Shown piece after piece: positions 36,941 through 50,165 of a stretch of DNA of 64,000 bases. Each line of letters starts with the position of its first letter. Within the stretch, counting starts at the first letter, position 1. Both the position numbers and the translations under genes were made by a program. The DNA comes from Phaseolus vulgaris (lineage: Eukaryota > Streptophyta > Magnoliopsida > Fabales > Fabaceae): contig NC_023756.2 of the NCBI RefSeq assembly GCF_000499845.2, forward strand, positions 3,125,332-3,189,331. The letters run 5' to 3'. The notes below the pieces were generated by a model that was given only the letters and a program-made list of their open reading frames with translations, did not search any database and had not been told where the DNA came from.

Positions 36941-37899
36941 TGATTCGACCTGGGTTCAGGCCGACTCGGTCTGACTCGACTAGACCTAGACCCGGACTGA
37001 ATTGGCTAGACCTAGATCTGGGCCAACTTGGCTTGACCTGAACTCGGGCCGACTCGGCTAGACTTGAACTTGGGTCGACTCGGCTAGACTTGAACTCGGG
37101 CCGACTTGGCTCGACTTGGACTTGGGTTAACTATGCTCGATCTAGTACCAGAACAACTTAGATCAACCTGGGCCCAATTCGACTCGATATGGACTCGGGT
37201 TGACTCGACTCGACACAGGCCCAAATCAATTTTGTTCGACCTGGGTTTAGTCTGACTTGGCTCGACCTAGGCCTAGGCCCATTCTGCTCAACAAGGTCTT
37301 GGGCCCACTCTACTCAACATGGCCCAGGTTGATTCGACTCGAACAAACTTGGCTTTACTTGGGCCCGGTGCTGACTGGACCTGGTATCATGCTGACTTAG
37401 CTCGACCTGGGCCACGACCGACTCAGCTCGACATGGGCTTGGGCCCACTCAACTCAATATGGCTTCGAGCCCACTCGAATTTACATGGGCCTAGATCGAC
37501 TTTGCTCGATATGGGCTCAGGCTGACTTGGCCCTAGTCGACCTGAGTCGGCCCGGGCCAAGCGTCTTGAGCCCATATTGGACCGACTCAGGTTTAGGCCC
37601 AAGCTAGCTTGATTCAGCTCGACCTGGGCACGGGTCGACTTGTCTCTACCTTGGACCGACTCAACTCTAAATGGACCCGGATCGACTGGTCTTAATTCAA
37701 GCTCGAGTCGAGTCAACTCGACCTGGGCTTGATCAGAGCCCAGGTCGACTCAGCTCGACCTGAGTGCGGGTCGACTCGACTGGACCTAGTCTCGTGCATC
37801 TTTGCTCAACCTGGGCCGAACCGATTCGACTCGACCTAGGTCCAAATAGACTCAATTGGACCTTGGCTCGAGTTACTGAGCTCGACCTAAGTCCAACTC
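36941..37899. repeat. GC-rich minisatellite, 26-bp period
   Basis: About 37 degenerate units follow the pattern CTCGACCTGG, GCTCGGGCC, GACTCGG. Clear 26-bp steps are visible at about 37040-37150. Each unit carries GTCGA/TCGAC words and a CCGGG core, so units are partly self-complementary. GC content is far above that of the flanks. The period is not a multiple of three, and the open frames across it are by-products. A similar ATCCATTTAA motif in opposite orientations lies on both sides (about 36893 and 37955), hinting that the array sits inside a transposable element. Confidence 0.85.
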
Positions 37900-38439
37900 A
37901 AAATCCGTTTTGGATAATCCAAAAACATATTCAATCTATATCTAATACATATCCAATTAAATGGATTTAGACTTAAATTCCAAAAATATGAATTTAAATT
38001 TGAGATAAATTCATTTAAATAAATATAAAAATAAAATAATTTTAGATAATTATGAATTGAATTCGACAATTTAAAATTTTTTTCATCCTTAATTTTCACT
38101 CTAAAATGATAGAAATTCCTTCAATCCATGTTTATCTCAAACAGTCTCAGACTATGTTAAAGTGTAAGGACAAAAAAAAGTAAAAAGATGATAATTATGA
38201 CACGAAAATGAGATGATTTAGATGATATGAATGTAAAAAAAAAAAAAAAAAAAACATTATAACTATGAGATGAAATGGGTAATTAAACTGTTTTTCTTTC
38301 AGAAAGGAATAATGAATTTGTGTGTTGTTTGAGTATTTTATCATGATGAGACTTAGGATTATCAATGTGAGACATAAAAATAGTTGATATGGTGCAGAGG
38401 TGGGAATTCATTTTAGGCAGCGGAATTTAGTTTTCTAGC

Positions 38440-38750
38440 CTTTTTTTTCATGGATGGGATAAGAAGCACATGAATGTTCTCTTGGCAGCCCTCTATGAGT
38501 ATGTATTTTTGCACAAATGTTGTATCTATGTGAATTGTAATATCTTAGTTGTGCTATTTTGGAAAAAGAGTATAGATGATCTAGGGTAACATGATGTCAA
38601 GTTTTGTGTGTGTTACCTTTTTGTTGGGATTAGATTGTTACATAGTGCAATATCTTCCCTCTTTATGTAATTGTGTAGATGGGTTTAGGGTACCCCCATA
38701 TAACCCTTTTTATTTATACATTCTTTTTATTGATTAAAAGAAATGAAATG
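38440..38750 (+). mobile_element. LINE 3' end fragment
   Basis: The fragment ends with GGTACCCCCATATAACCC, an AT tail and TTGATTAAAAGAAATG. Layout is like the other LINE 3' ends in the window, though diverged. Confidence 0.4.
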
Positions 38751-38956
38751 GAGATGCTACTGCAATCATATGTTTGATGTTGAGTTCAAAGTGAAATCTT
38801 TAATTATTGTACAGCAAATTTTTTAATCAAATATGACCTCCAATAACAAACTATGTTGTTGCTAGGTTTGGATGATAAATTGATAATTAGATTAATTAAT
38901 ACTGTACAAATTGTGAGTTATTATGACATGTGACTTCTCTCTTAGTTATATTATAT

Positions 38957-39253
38957 ACTACTAAAAAATTATTAAATAAAAATTAATTTTAAATATAAAA
39001 AATAATCAATTATTATATTAACTAAATTATTTATTATTTTAAATACTATAAAATTATTGATATGTAAATTAATTTTTATTTTTATAAATAATTTCTAATT
39101 AGCTACCAAAATTTTAGTAGTTAATTAGAAATTAATATAAAAATTATTTATCAAATCTTTTCATTCTTTAAAATAATATCTAATTTAGTTAAATAATAAA
39201 TAGTTATTTTTTTTTCTAAAATTAATTTCTATTTAATGATTTCTTTTAATAGT
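38957..39253. mobile_element. Decayed fold-back CACTA-type MITE
   Basis: Starts CTACTAAAAAATTATTAAAT. Internal blocks ATTAGCTACCAAAATTTTAG and TTTCTATTTAATGATTTCTT belong to the family. Confidence 0.6.
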
Positions 39254-39770
39254 ATTATATATTATAACAATCCTAGCTATTATATAGGTAATATTAACTA
39301 ATAGGTAATAGTAAGGTATGTTATTAATATTATAAATTAATAATACTAATATAATATTATAAATAATATTAATAATGTGAATAATATTAATTGTATTAAT
39401 GATATTACTAATATTAATAATATGAATAGTATTATTAATATTAATAATATAAATAGTATTAATCATATTAATACTATTAATAATATGAATGATATTAATA
39501 TTTTATTAATAAAAATTTATAATATTAATACTATTTATAATATTTAGAATATTTAATAACATTAATAATATTAATAATGCTTAATAATATTAATAATGTT
39601 CAATAATATTTAATAGTAATTAATAATATTATTAATTTGAATAATAGTATGGATGATATTAAATATATAAATAATATTAATAATGTTTATATTATTAATT
39701 ATATTAATTTTGATAATCATACTAATAAATATAATAATAATTATAACATGACAAAAAAATTAACTGATGT
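39254..39770. repeat. AAT/ATT-rich low-complexity tract
   Basis: Roughly 500 bp composed almost only of TAATATTAATAAT-like words with variable spacing. It was probably seeded by a trinucleotide repeat expansion. Confidence 0.85.
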
Positions 39771-39835
39771 AGTAGTTAAAGTTTCTTTGGTAATTTAAGG
39801 AATTTGGTTTCGAGTCGCACATGTTAATAATAATC
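39770..39835 (+). other. Possible SINE head with RNA polymerase III-like boxes
   Basis: TGATGTAGTAGTTAAAG resembles an A box, and GGTTTCGAGTCGCAC, about 30 bp on, resembles a B box. No defined tail or target duplication was seen, so this is weak. Confidence 0.25.
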
Positions 39836-40859
39836 CTAAAAATAAACATAAATAGAACACTATTTACAACACATTACATACGGATTTTATTTCGTGAATA
39901 ATGCATAAATAATGTTAATTTACCTATCGATTTTGACTATTATCTACAAATTTCCTCCATTTAACTTCTTTTTATCTACTACAAATTTAGGTTTTCATCA
40001 CATGGAAACAATTACGCAGAGAATACAGATACAAATGCACTTTTTTTTTATGCTTTTTTTGGCTTCTACTTAGTGTATTCTCAACACTAAATTGTTGGAA
40101 AATTTTTGGTTACTATTTTGCCACAAACAAGGAAAAGGAATAAGGGAAAGTCTAATATCCTACATAATATGAGCACATTGTACTTAAAATATCTTTTAAA
40201 TATTCTCATTAATTCATTTTTTATACTGATAAAAAATTAAAATAACAAACTATTAAAAATTATTTAGGATTTTTAAAATTTTAAAATTCAAATTAATACA
40301 TGTATGTTTACTATTTAATTTATTTTTTAACTGTCAATAAAATAATTTTATTGTTATATATATACCCCTTAGTTTTCTTAAATTTATTTAGGTTTTCTTG
40401 ATTTTTGGTGGACATATGGGTGCTACAGAATGGGATTATTTATAGTGAGGCAATTTGTTGTTTCATTTAGTGAGATGTGGAAAGACAAAGTTCAAAGTGA
40501 TACTATTTTGTATACATTAAATTGATGTTTCAAACCCATCACTTGTTTTTAACAGTGTTAGTTGGTTTTGCTTCTGTTTCTTACCCAATTACAACTGTAA
40601 CTTTGTTTCTAATTTATTTATGTATCCAATTCAACTTCTCTTTACATCTCACATGAAATTTACACAATTAGATATTTTTTAGTGATTAATGATTCAATAA
40701 TAAATAGTTTCATAAATTTAATAACAATATTAAATAAATTATTATTTTAGCTTCTAATTTAGATTACAAATTCTCTAAATATCTTCCCTAAACATGATAA
40801 ATAGAACACTCCCCTCACTAAAATATTTTTTATCGACAAAGAATAAAAATTATTTATCA
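39836..40859. other. Intergenic AT-rich DNA
   Basis: Nothing recognised. Confidence 0.5.
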
Positions 40860-41291
40860 CTTCACTTCAGGGATGGATCAACCTTTATACAACATAATGA
40901 GCATAATGATGTTCAAAGAGTACATTTCCATTTACATATCAACCAAATAGATCTCCTACTGTCTATTATCTCATCTCTACCAATAATAAAAAAGAATAAC
41001 AAGGATCAACCCTTATAAAAATACTAAATTGAATACATACTAAGAGTTCTAGACACCAATCAGACAATAAGACATATTAACTTTTGTAGGCACCCTATTT
41101 TGCAGAACTCTCCAAGCCAGGACTTGTGTAGAGGGTAGTGATTTAACCTTCCAAAATTTTTCCAACATAACCCTTTCTTCCCCAAAAGCATCATATAGAA
41201 GCTTATTGTAAGTTGAATTTACTCTAAATCTGTGTCTTCTCTTCTTTCCACAACCATATATCTTTCCCTCACTAAAACATAACAATATCAT
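40860..41291 (-). pseudogene. LINE fragment encoding a reverse-transcriptase zinc-binding (zf-RVT) piece
   Basis: Minus-strand frame 41291-41049 includes LEKFWKVKSLPSTQVLAWRV and LQNRVPTKVNM. This is the hallmark of the zinc-binding domain that follows reverse transcriptase in plant L1-type LINEs (W.....P....F.W......T...L). It is followed by non-coding sequence to about 40860 with a degraded GGTTGATCC-type 3' hairpin. Catalytic reverse transcriptase is absent. A dead fragment. Confidence 0.75.
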
Positions 41292-41374
41292 TTTATCTCA
41301 TAATATTTCATTTCTCTAATCATTCACACAACCATAAATTGGATTATGTGACATTTATTCAAGTGAATATTCCA

Positions 41375-41817
41375 CACACAAAAATCATTAAATAAAAAAT
41401 AATTTTTGAGACCAAAATAATTAGTTATTATTTTGACTAAATTAGAGACCAATTTATAAACTAAAAAGGTTAATGATATCTAAAACAGTTTCTATTATTA
41501 ATAAAAATTTATAAAATAGTTTCTAAATTGTTATATAACCATTAGCTACCAAGGTTTTAACTACTTACTACTTTATATTATAAATAGTCTCTATTAGTCT
41601 TTTAGAAACTAACTTAGAATCTAGAATATTAGTAGCTAAAACCTTGACAGCTCATTTAGATACCAATTTAGAAACTATTTTATAATTTTTTATTAATAAT
41701 AAAAATGACTTTAGATATCAATAATTTTTTAATCTCTAAAATAATATATAATTTAGTCAACTGGCGATTTTTTTCTGTCACTAAATTTTATTACTATTTA
41801 ATGATTTTGTTGTAGTG
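41375..41817. mobile_element. Fold-back CACTA-type MITE
   Basis: Starts CACACAAAAATCATTAAATA and ends ATGATTTTGTTGTAGTG. Inverted internal blocks with GAGACCAATTTATAAACT and ATTTAGATACCAATTTAG. Confidence 0.75.
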
Positions 41818-42857
41818 TTATTCGATATTTAGTTAATTAAAAAAATTATTATTCAATCAATTGGGGGTTTCATCCACCAATACTAAAGAATAAATTGAAT
41901 AATTATATTTTAAGAGGACAGATAAAAACAAATGACTAGATGTTTTGTAGCATCCTATCCTCTTCAATAATGAAGCTTCAAACATAAACAATTTATTGAC
42001 ATTAAAACTATATTGTACACACATCACTACATGATCATGAACTTTTTATTTCTTGTCGAATTATGCACATAAAAACATACCTAACTTGCAATTCAGTCAA
42101 ACTAGGTTTACATCTTGAATATTCTAGCTTAGAATCTGCATATATGCATGTTAAACTTAATAAACTTAGATCTTGATTCATGATAGGTTTTGTTTATTGG
42201 CAAAAGAAGAAGTTGTCGACCTAAGTGATTCTTGATTTCACATGCATTTTTCTGTGTTGATGACTGTTGGCTTTATCGAAGGGAGAGTAAGAGGTGGACC
42301 ATGATTGTTGGATACCAAACTGTGTTGTTCATACCAAACAAACGTTATTTAAAAGGGCATATTCCTCTTTAGGTTTGTCCAAGTAAAATATTTCACATCA
42401 TCACTTTTCACCTTTTACGGTCAAAAAGGAGCCAATGCATGACATGACAATGTGTACACTTATCTCTCAACCCGACAAGAAGTTGGAAGTTAGAATTCTG
42501 TTGGAATCCATCATGAAGAAGAAAAAAAAAAGAATCAAAGTTCATAAAGTGAACAAGGAGAAAATGAAACAATTAACCTACTTTTTATGTTGCTAATTAA
42601 TGCATGCATAGGTTACTTTAATATCAAGCCAAATCTCCTTTTTTTTCATCAAGTTCAAACCCAATCAAAAGAGTAATTAGTTCATTAATGCCACGCTTAA
42701 GGGCTTTTCATCATTTTGCAAACCCAATTATAAGTGATTTTTTCTTCTTTTTCGAATGGGTGAATATGGGGTTAGAAGTGCTTTAGGATGTGCAATGCAA
42801 TTAAAATGAAATATGGTTTTTACAACATTGTTATAGGATGTTTATTCTCTTTTTAAA
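41818..42857. other. Intergenic DNA
   Basis: No gene recognised. Mostly moderately AT-rich unique-looking sequence. Confidence 0.5.
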
Positions 42858-43229
42858 TCTTAAAAAAATTATTGAATAAAAATTAATTTTAAAGATAAAA
42901 TATAATTAGTTGTTATATTAACTAAATGAGAAACTATTTTAGAAACTAAAAAATTATTTGTATGTAAAATAGTTTTTATTATTAATAAAATTTATAAAAT
43001 AATTTTTAAATTGGTATCTATTTATTTACTAAGATTTTAGTTATTAATTATTTTAGATTTTAAAATTGGTAGTTAAAACGCTAATGTATAAACTAGTTTA
43101 TAAATTTTATTAATAATAGAAAGTGTTTTAGATACTGATATTTTTTTAGTTTTTAAAATAGTATCTAATTTAGTTAATATTAATTATTTTTTATTTCTAA
43201 AATATTTTTTTATTTAATGATTTTATAGG
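42858..43229. mobile_element. Decayed fold-back CACTA-type MITE
   Basis: Shares AAAATTATTGAATAAAAATT at the left, TTTAATGATTTTATAGG at the right, and the inverted AAACTAAAAAATTATT blocks with the family. Confidence 0.65.
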
Positions 43230-43645
43230 ATATAAGGTGGTAATATTTTCTTAAAAGAAAAATGTTATTGACAAATTATTTCAAACACTCTTGCATTGAT
43301 TTAAATTTATTGAGATTCATCAAAATAAAAATACAAAGTCATTGAATATAAAATGAGACCATAAAATTTGATATTGTTTTAATCAATTTCAACCTTTAAT
43401 AGATAGTATTTGAAAATAAATTATCATAATTAACTCAAATTTAAATTAATATAAATATTATAAAAAGAAAATGAATAAATGTTTATATAATTGACATTAA
43501 CTTGAATAAATATTAAAAATAAATTAAATTAATATCACTAATATTAGTTTGAATAAATATAAATATAAATATTAAAATTAAATAAGGTAATGCAAACTTA
43601 ATTAACTCTAACTTTAATAAGTATTAGATTAGGATGATTTACTTC

Positions 43646-44239
43646 CATTACAAGAAAATCATTAAATAGAAATTCATTTTAGAAACAAAAAATAATTAGT
43701 TGCTATAATGTCTATCTAGTCTGTTCTTAAAATTCTTTATTAATAGGTATAGTCTACCTATGTATAGTTTTTGTTAACATATGAGTTTTGGTCTAGTCTC
43801 CCATATTTTTGTATTTTCTTTCTTTTTTCGTTTTTTTAATAATACTTTTTTTTCATGTGATGACAAATGATTGTTGTTACTTGAGGTGTTAGCATAGGTG
43901 AGATGTCAAGTAGCATAGTGATGCCTAACATGAAAGCTTTTTTATAAAATAAAATAAAAAATTAGAGATCATTTTAGAAACTAAAAATATTATTAATTTC
44001 TAAATTAGTTTCTTTTATTGATAACTAGTTTTTAAATTGGTATCTAATTAGCTATCAAAGTTTTAATTACCAATTATTTTGATTTTAAATTTAGTAGTGA
44101 AAACTTTAATAGCTAATTAGATACCAATTTAGAAACTATTTATCAATAATAGAAACAAATTTAAAAATCAATAATTTTTTTAATTTTTAAACAACTATTC
44201 TTTTTTTCTCTAAGTTTTTATTTAATGATTTTTTTAGTG
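43646..44239. mobile_element. Fold-back CACTA-type MITE split by a nested insertion
   Basis: It starts CATTACAAGAAAATCATTAA and ends TGATTTTTTTAGTG. TTC flanks both ends (43643-43645 and 44240-44242), a 3-bp target duplication. The left arm breaks at about 43710, after GTTGCTATAATG, and resumes at about 43958 with AAATTAGAGATC. The gap is filled by a foreign repeat. Confidence 0.8.
43711..43955 (+). repeat. Dispersed repeat of unknown class (copy 2), nested in a MITE
   Basis: About 245 bp containing TTCTTTATTAATAGGTATAG, GTTTTGGTCTAGTCTCCCAT, TTTTTTTAATAATACTTTTT and GATTGTTGTTACTTGAGGTG. It aligns along its length with the minus-strand copy at 47950-47765. Probably a small retroposon or MITE. 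I cannot classify it. Confidence 0.7.
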
Positions 44240-45357
44240 TTCATCCTAATTTATATAAATATTAAAAATAAATTAAAATAGTATTGTTGACTTAAATAGT
44301 AGCCAAAATGCCAGCATCCTAGGAATTGGTTTATTTTATAGAATCTCTTCAAGAAAAAGAAAAAACATCAATTAATGACTTGCCATACTGTGAACACCCT
44401 TCTTTGTCTTTAGACAAATACAGTGTTTTTCATGTTTCAACAACTAAAAAAACAGGAGAATGAAACTTAATTAATTAGCTACATTAAATTATAGTCCTTT
44501 ATAAATTCTATCCAAACCTTCAATTTTCTTTTCTTTTTGCCATGCCATAACAGATGGGTCAAACTTCCTTTCTCCCAAAATTACTGCATATTTTTGGGCA
44601 CAAGTAATCATGATTTTGAATACCTAATTCTCCTAAGTGTGTTTATAAATAAACAAATATAAATATATATATATATATATATAATATATTCAAAATTTTG
44701 GTTGGTAGGTCTAAAGGGTGCAACGGATTTCATGGAACTCTACTAAAAAGTTACCCTTCAACACCATAAAAATGATTATCACCGTTGACCCAAAAGTTTG
44801 TGATTTTTCTCTCAATGAAATCCAGAGTCGTTATAATTTTGTTCTAAGGCTAAAGTTTTTATTATTAAATTGTAAAAAAAGTTTGATAAAGACTTGTGGA
44901 TAATAAAATATTAATTGTTGGCCATGAATCTAGAACTAGCTAGGTTGCTTTATGCAATTTCTGGTTTGCTATAGAAAAATTCAGTTGCCAAATTTTCGTG
45001 ATCGAGGAGAACATTAAGGAGTGTCATTTTCCAACGAAAATCAACTTTATGCTTATGTTCCGGTGATACTATCCTCAAAATGGAAATTATGTTTATCATT
45101 AAACATATGATTTTGTTGAAGTTTTTGTTGTTAATCAAGTTTTTGTTTTCTTAATTGCAATGTTAATCTCATTGGATAACTTGAATATGGGTGTTAAAAT
45201 GTGTTCAAATCCATGAGTAAACTTGGTTTATCTCATGTTCAAATAACGTTGGGTTGGAAAAAAATTGATCTTTTTAAAGATGGAACAAATTGAATATAGC
45301 TTGGTTAATACATAATTTAAACAGATTTGAATTCAATTGGAGATGAATTGACTCGGA
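44240..45357. other. Intergenic AT-rich DNA
   Basis: No gene recognised. A short (AT)n tract lies at 44660-44682. Confidence 0.5.
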
Positions 45358-45760
45358 ACTTTTTTTTTTATTGGTAAGAAAAAATAACTAAATATAGATC
45401 ATTTAAGGGGTGATTCAACCCTTACACAAAAGAAAAAAGAATTAAAACTATACACTCTTACCTAATCCAATCACTCAGAAAAATGGTCTGCGGGTAAAAT
45501 TCCAAAACAACCCATGACAACAAATAAAACTCAGACAAGACTAAATATAATAACAAAAACATAAACAACCACCAGAATATTGAGTCTCTTAAGGGTCTCC
45601 TTTATACAAAATTTCACACGTGATTTCACCACATACTCGCACAAAACACAAAAGAACCATTTTACCAATTATCTCTTTCCTCTTGCACTCTCCCACCAAT
45701 AAGTTGCTCCCCTCCTTAGGACCACTATAGGTAACAGAAGGATGTTTCTTCCAACCTGCA
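45358..45760 (-). mobile_element. LINE 3' region fragment (minus strand)
   Basis: Read on the minus strand it ends with GGGTTGAATCACCCC and an A-rich tail (TTACCAATAAAAAAAAAA). This is the layout of the other LINE 3' ends. No readable protein. Confidence 0.5.
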
Positions 45761-45889
45761 AAACACACAACTTCTTCCTTTCAAAGGCAAAGGGTTAACT
45801 ATTCAAAAACACAAAAAAACTAAAGCATTACTTCTTAGCATATTTCATTCATACTAATGACATAAAAAAGTATACCTTGCATCTATCTA

Positions 45890-46450
45890 GCATATACTAA
45901 TTTTATTTATTTTTAGTATATTTATTTATTTAAGTTGGCGTCAATTTAGTTGACACTAATTTATAATCTAAAAGCTCGTATTTAAATATCATAAACCCCA
46001 TCCCTCACATCTCACTTTCTATGTAAATCTCCTTACACTCATCTTCTTCATTCACACTCACAAAAAACTCCTCACACTCATCTCATTCATATACATTCAT
46101 CTCATTCATTCAAAATCATCTCCTTCACACACACTCATCTTCTTCACCCACCCTCATCTCCACACACTTCACTAACGCAATTTAAATTAATATTGAAAAT
46201 ATTTATTTAACGTCGGCTTAGTCGACACTAAATTAAATAAATTTTTAAATAAAAAAATAACAACGTCATCTTAGTAGACACTAAAATTCCACCTTGCATA
46301 GGTATTTCTTTGGTTTAGCCTACGCTAGTTGCATTCCTTGGACTAGCTAGTCAGCACTAAACCATTAGCTTCCAGCTCTTTAGCGTCTATCTACTATTGG
46401 ACGTTAAACTGATGTTAAATAAGATTTAGTGTCTGTTTTTTCTCTTTTGT
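45890..46450. mobile_element. Possible CACTA-type element with GACACTAA subterminal motifs
   Basis: Repeated words GGCGTCAATTTAGTTGACAC, AACGTCGGCTTAGTCGACAC and ACGTCATCTTAGTAGACACT flank a pyrimidine-rich stretch (46010-46170) full of CTCATCTCATTCA-like repeats. The flanking words look like subterminal repeats, but the true ends were not found. Confidence 0.4.
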
Positions 46451-46972
46451 GTCTGTCTTGTTCCCACACCAAGTAACATCATTTATTGTAATGGTAGAAA
46501 TTGGCTTAATTTTATAAAGAAAAAAAAAACACTTCATTTTAAGTGAGGGTAGTAATTTTTTTTCTTTATCTCTTAATTCACTTAGTTTTCTTTCTATTGT
46601 TTATTTTTAACAAATAATTATACATTAACTCGTTTTAGACTCATCTTATCAAAATCATGTTTTGCTCTGTTGGGTTGTCGATTTAATTGTTTTTAGTTTT
46701 CAGCAAATGACTAAAATTGTAAAAACAAATAGGGATAATTATGATGGAACATCAACAATTTCAAAATCACAACACAAATATTTGATTGTAATCAATTAAT
46801 ATGTATTACTTATTTCTGCATACAAATAATATATGATATTTAGTTATCACATTTCAATCCCTATACAACTTTTATGTATTCTCTATGTAAAAACTAGTAA
46901 TAGAATAATAAAATTTGGTAGGGTAAAATAGAAAGGCATTAAAATACTAATTTTCTTTATGTGATTATCGAT

Positions 46973-47373
46973 CACTAAAAAAATTATTAAATAGTAAATA
47001 AATTTAGAGATAAAAATAATTAATTATGATATAATATTATTTTAGAGACTAAAAAATATTTGTATTTAAATTAATTTTTATTATTAATAAAAATTTATAA
47101 AATAATTTTTAAATTGATATTTAAATTAGCTATCAAGATTATAACTATTAATATTTTAGATTCAAAATTGGTCTCAATTAGTCTTGTAGAGACTAATTTA
47201 GAATGTAAATTGTTAGGAACTAAAATATAAGTAGTTAATGGTTAGATACTAATTAAAAATTAATTTATAAATTTTTATTAATTATAAAAACTATTTTAAA
47301 TATTAATAATTTTTTTATTCTTTAAAATATAATCCATAATAACTAGTTACAATCTTATTGTTTTCATATAGTG
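46973..47373. mobile_element. Fold-back CACTA-type MITE with GAT target duplication
   Basis: It starts CACTAAAAAAATTATTAAAT and ends GTTTTCATATAGTG. GAT lies directly outside both ends (46970-46972 and 47374-47376). Inverted internal blocks as in the other copies. Confidence 0.8.
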
Positions 47374-47764
47374 GATATAATTAAAATCATAAAACTAATT
47401 TAAATGGAAGGGCTATTCCCAAAATTACTTTTGTGCTTTTTTGGAGAAATATTGAAAATTTCTATGTAAACTCATAGAATGGATCCGACACTAACTACAA
47501 ATATCAAGGCATAAAGACAATCAACAACAATATAGTTCAAATGGATTAATTAGCAAGACAACATGATCACAATAAATAGTGAAACTTGTACAATTTTTAA
47601 TTTTTTAATATAAAAAATATTGAGTCTTGAGCTTCCTAAAATTAAAGTAGACTTTAAGACTTTATGACTGATTATACAAATATTTTTTAGTAATTCATAA
47701 TTGAACTTGTAAATAAATTTCATTTTTTCCTCAATAAATTTCAATTCTCGTGTTATTCATTACT

Positions 47765-47950
47765 GTTGAGATTTGACATCTCAGTTAAACTAACACCTCA
47801 AGTAACAACAATCATCTATTACAATATAAAAAAGTATTATTAAAAAAAAGAAATAAAAAAAATATGGAAGGACTAGACCAAAACACATATATTAACAAAA
47901 ACGGTACATGAGTAATCTATATTTATTAATAAAGAACTCTAAGAAAATAG
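47765..47950 (-). repeat. Dispersed repeat of unknown class (copy 3)
   Basis: Minus-strand copy of the repeat at 43711-43955. Shared words on this strand include TTCTTTATTAATAAATATAG, GTTTTGGTCTAGTCCTTCCA and GATTGTTGTTACTTGAGGTG. Confidence 0.7.
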
Positions 47951-48760
47951 TATATGGAAGTCTATTATACCAATTAAAATACTCTCTATGAATAAAACTT
48001 AAGTTGACAATTTTAATAGCGCATCATTCCTTACACGAAAAATGTAAAAAACTCTAAATCTGATTTTTTCACCGTAGTTAAAACAAATATTCTACCTATT
48101 ACAAAGCATTGTAGGAAAATCACCAATTAATTAAAGTTAAACTATTTGAATAATCTATTTTTAAATATTTTAATGGCATAAATATATAAGAGGCCATTTT
48201 TAAATAAGTTTGATACAACTCATACTAAATGGCTATAGAAGTATTTCTATTAAATGTGAAAATTATAACTAATTAAAATTAAATCATACGGAAACTAAAA
48301 AAATATTACCTTCATTTTAAAAGTAAAAGTAAATATTTTTTTATTGAAATAATTTCACTCTTTCAATGAATTAGTTACTTATATTGTAAATATAAATAAT
48401 AAGATAAATTAGAAAAAAAATGCATTTTATCAAAAACGGAAAATGTTAATAAATTTAATTTTTTTTTCTAAATATTACTTTAAGAGAAAACATATAAATA
48501 TAAGTGAAAATATTAATTACCTCAAAATTTAATTGATTCCAACTTTATTTTACCACCCTTTGACTCAACAATAAAAGTTTAGTAAATCAACTTGATAAAG
48601 GTTAGAGTTGAATTCTGCACAGAGAAACCTGGCAACTATCATTATTTTCAATTTATTTTTTTGATGTCTTTCTTTTTCTAATGCACAATACGGAAAAGAG
48701 ATGCAATATTTCCTTTTTGACTAGCTAATTATTGATTATCATATTTTATATATATATATA

Positions 48761-49178
48761 TAATACAAAATCATTAAATAAAAATTAAGTTTAAAATTAA
48801 TTATTTATATTGATTAAATTAAATATTATTTTAAAAATTAAAAATTATTGATATATAAAGTGATTTATATATATTATTAATAAAAAGTTATAAAATAATT
48901 TTTAAATTGATATATAAATTAACTATTAAATTTTTAATTATTAATATTTTATATTTTAAATTAATTTTTAAAAAATTAATAAAAACTTTGATAGTTAAAA
49001 TTTTGATTGTTAATGATTAAATATTAATTTTAAAACTATTTTATAAACTTTCATTAATAATATAAATTACTTTAAATATTAATAGCTTTTCTAATTTATA
49101 AAATAATTTTTAATTTAATTAATATAGTAACTAATTATTTTAATTTTTAAAATTAATTTTTATTGAATGATTTTAGTG
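48761..49178. mobile_element. Decayed fold-back CACTA-type MITE
   Basis: Starts TAATACAAAATCATTAAATA and ends TGAATGATTTTAGTG. Internal family blocks are strongly AT-mutated. Confidence 0.65.
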
Positions 49179-49484
49179 GTATATGATTGAAAAAATATCT
49201 TGTATCATAATAATATTTTATAGAAATATGAACACACTGGAAGATAATTACTTCTATAAATTTTTCTTCATACACAACTTAAAACTACTATTTTCATCCT
49301 TACATTATTTTGTTTAACGAATGCATATTTATCAATGAATAAAATTATTAATATAATTTGTACTACTTTTAAAATTATTGAGACTTACCATCTAATTCTT
49401 TCTACTTAATTTTTTTCCTAATTAATTTATCTGTATTTATTATTTAAGATTATACATAATTAATCCGTCTTTTTTAGCCATTAG

Positions 49485-49572
49485 ATTAAATGTGGGTGAT
49501 TGTATAAGAGTTGGGATACCTCTGAAGTATCTCTTTAATTTACTTAATTCTTTGCTGATAAAAAAGAAATAT
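49485..49572 (+). mobile_element. LINE 3' tail
   Basis: GAGTTGGGATACCTCTGAAG, then TATCTC, an AT-rich stretch and TTGCTGATAAAAAAG. Nearly identical in order to the end of the fragment at 50166-50630. Confidence 0.55.
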
Positions 49573-50165
49573 GTCTTTTTTAATAAAATTAGATATCTTT
49601 AAAATATATTTTCTTTATTATATTTTTATAAAAATTTATTATTTAAGATACTTTTAGTAAAAAATAATTAATAAAATAAATAACTGAGAAAATATATTTT
49701 AAAAATATGCAATTTAGAAAAGAAATATATGATATTTTATATAGAGGAAGGTACTAGTTGTTACTAAAAAAACTAGAGACTATAAGAATTTGATTGATTA
49801 ATTTTGCTTTTATTTTATAAAGGAAAAAGAAAACATTGATGTGTCCTACATCTTAGGGAACAAAGTGTAATGTGGTAGGTACATCGTCGATTCGATGCTT
49901 TTCGTTTCATGCTTCCTTTCCTTGGGTCATCCATAATCACTGCACAAATTCCACCTCATCATTTGAATCTTTTATTATTATTTTTATTTAACTAAAAAAG
50001 TTGGAATATATAATAATAATATAATAATAATAATAATAATAATAATAAGTTGATAAAATAATTGTGTGAAAATCTATTACATTAATTGTTGATTTTTTAA
50101 AGAAAGTTACTGAAGAGATTGACATCAATTAATCATATTTAGAAAGAGATTTTTAGAATAAGTCT

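Noticed and set aside
37319..37970. Several open frames on both strands in the GC-rich array
   Set aside because: Produced by a 26-bp repeat that changes frame every unit. No real protein repeat.
39233..39466. 77-codon Asn/Ile/Tyr-rich minus-strand open frame
   Set aside because: It is a translation of the AAT/ATT low-complexity tract.
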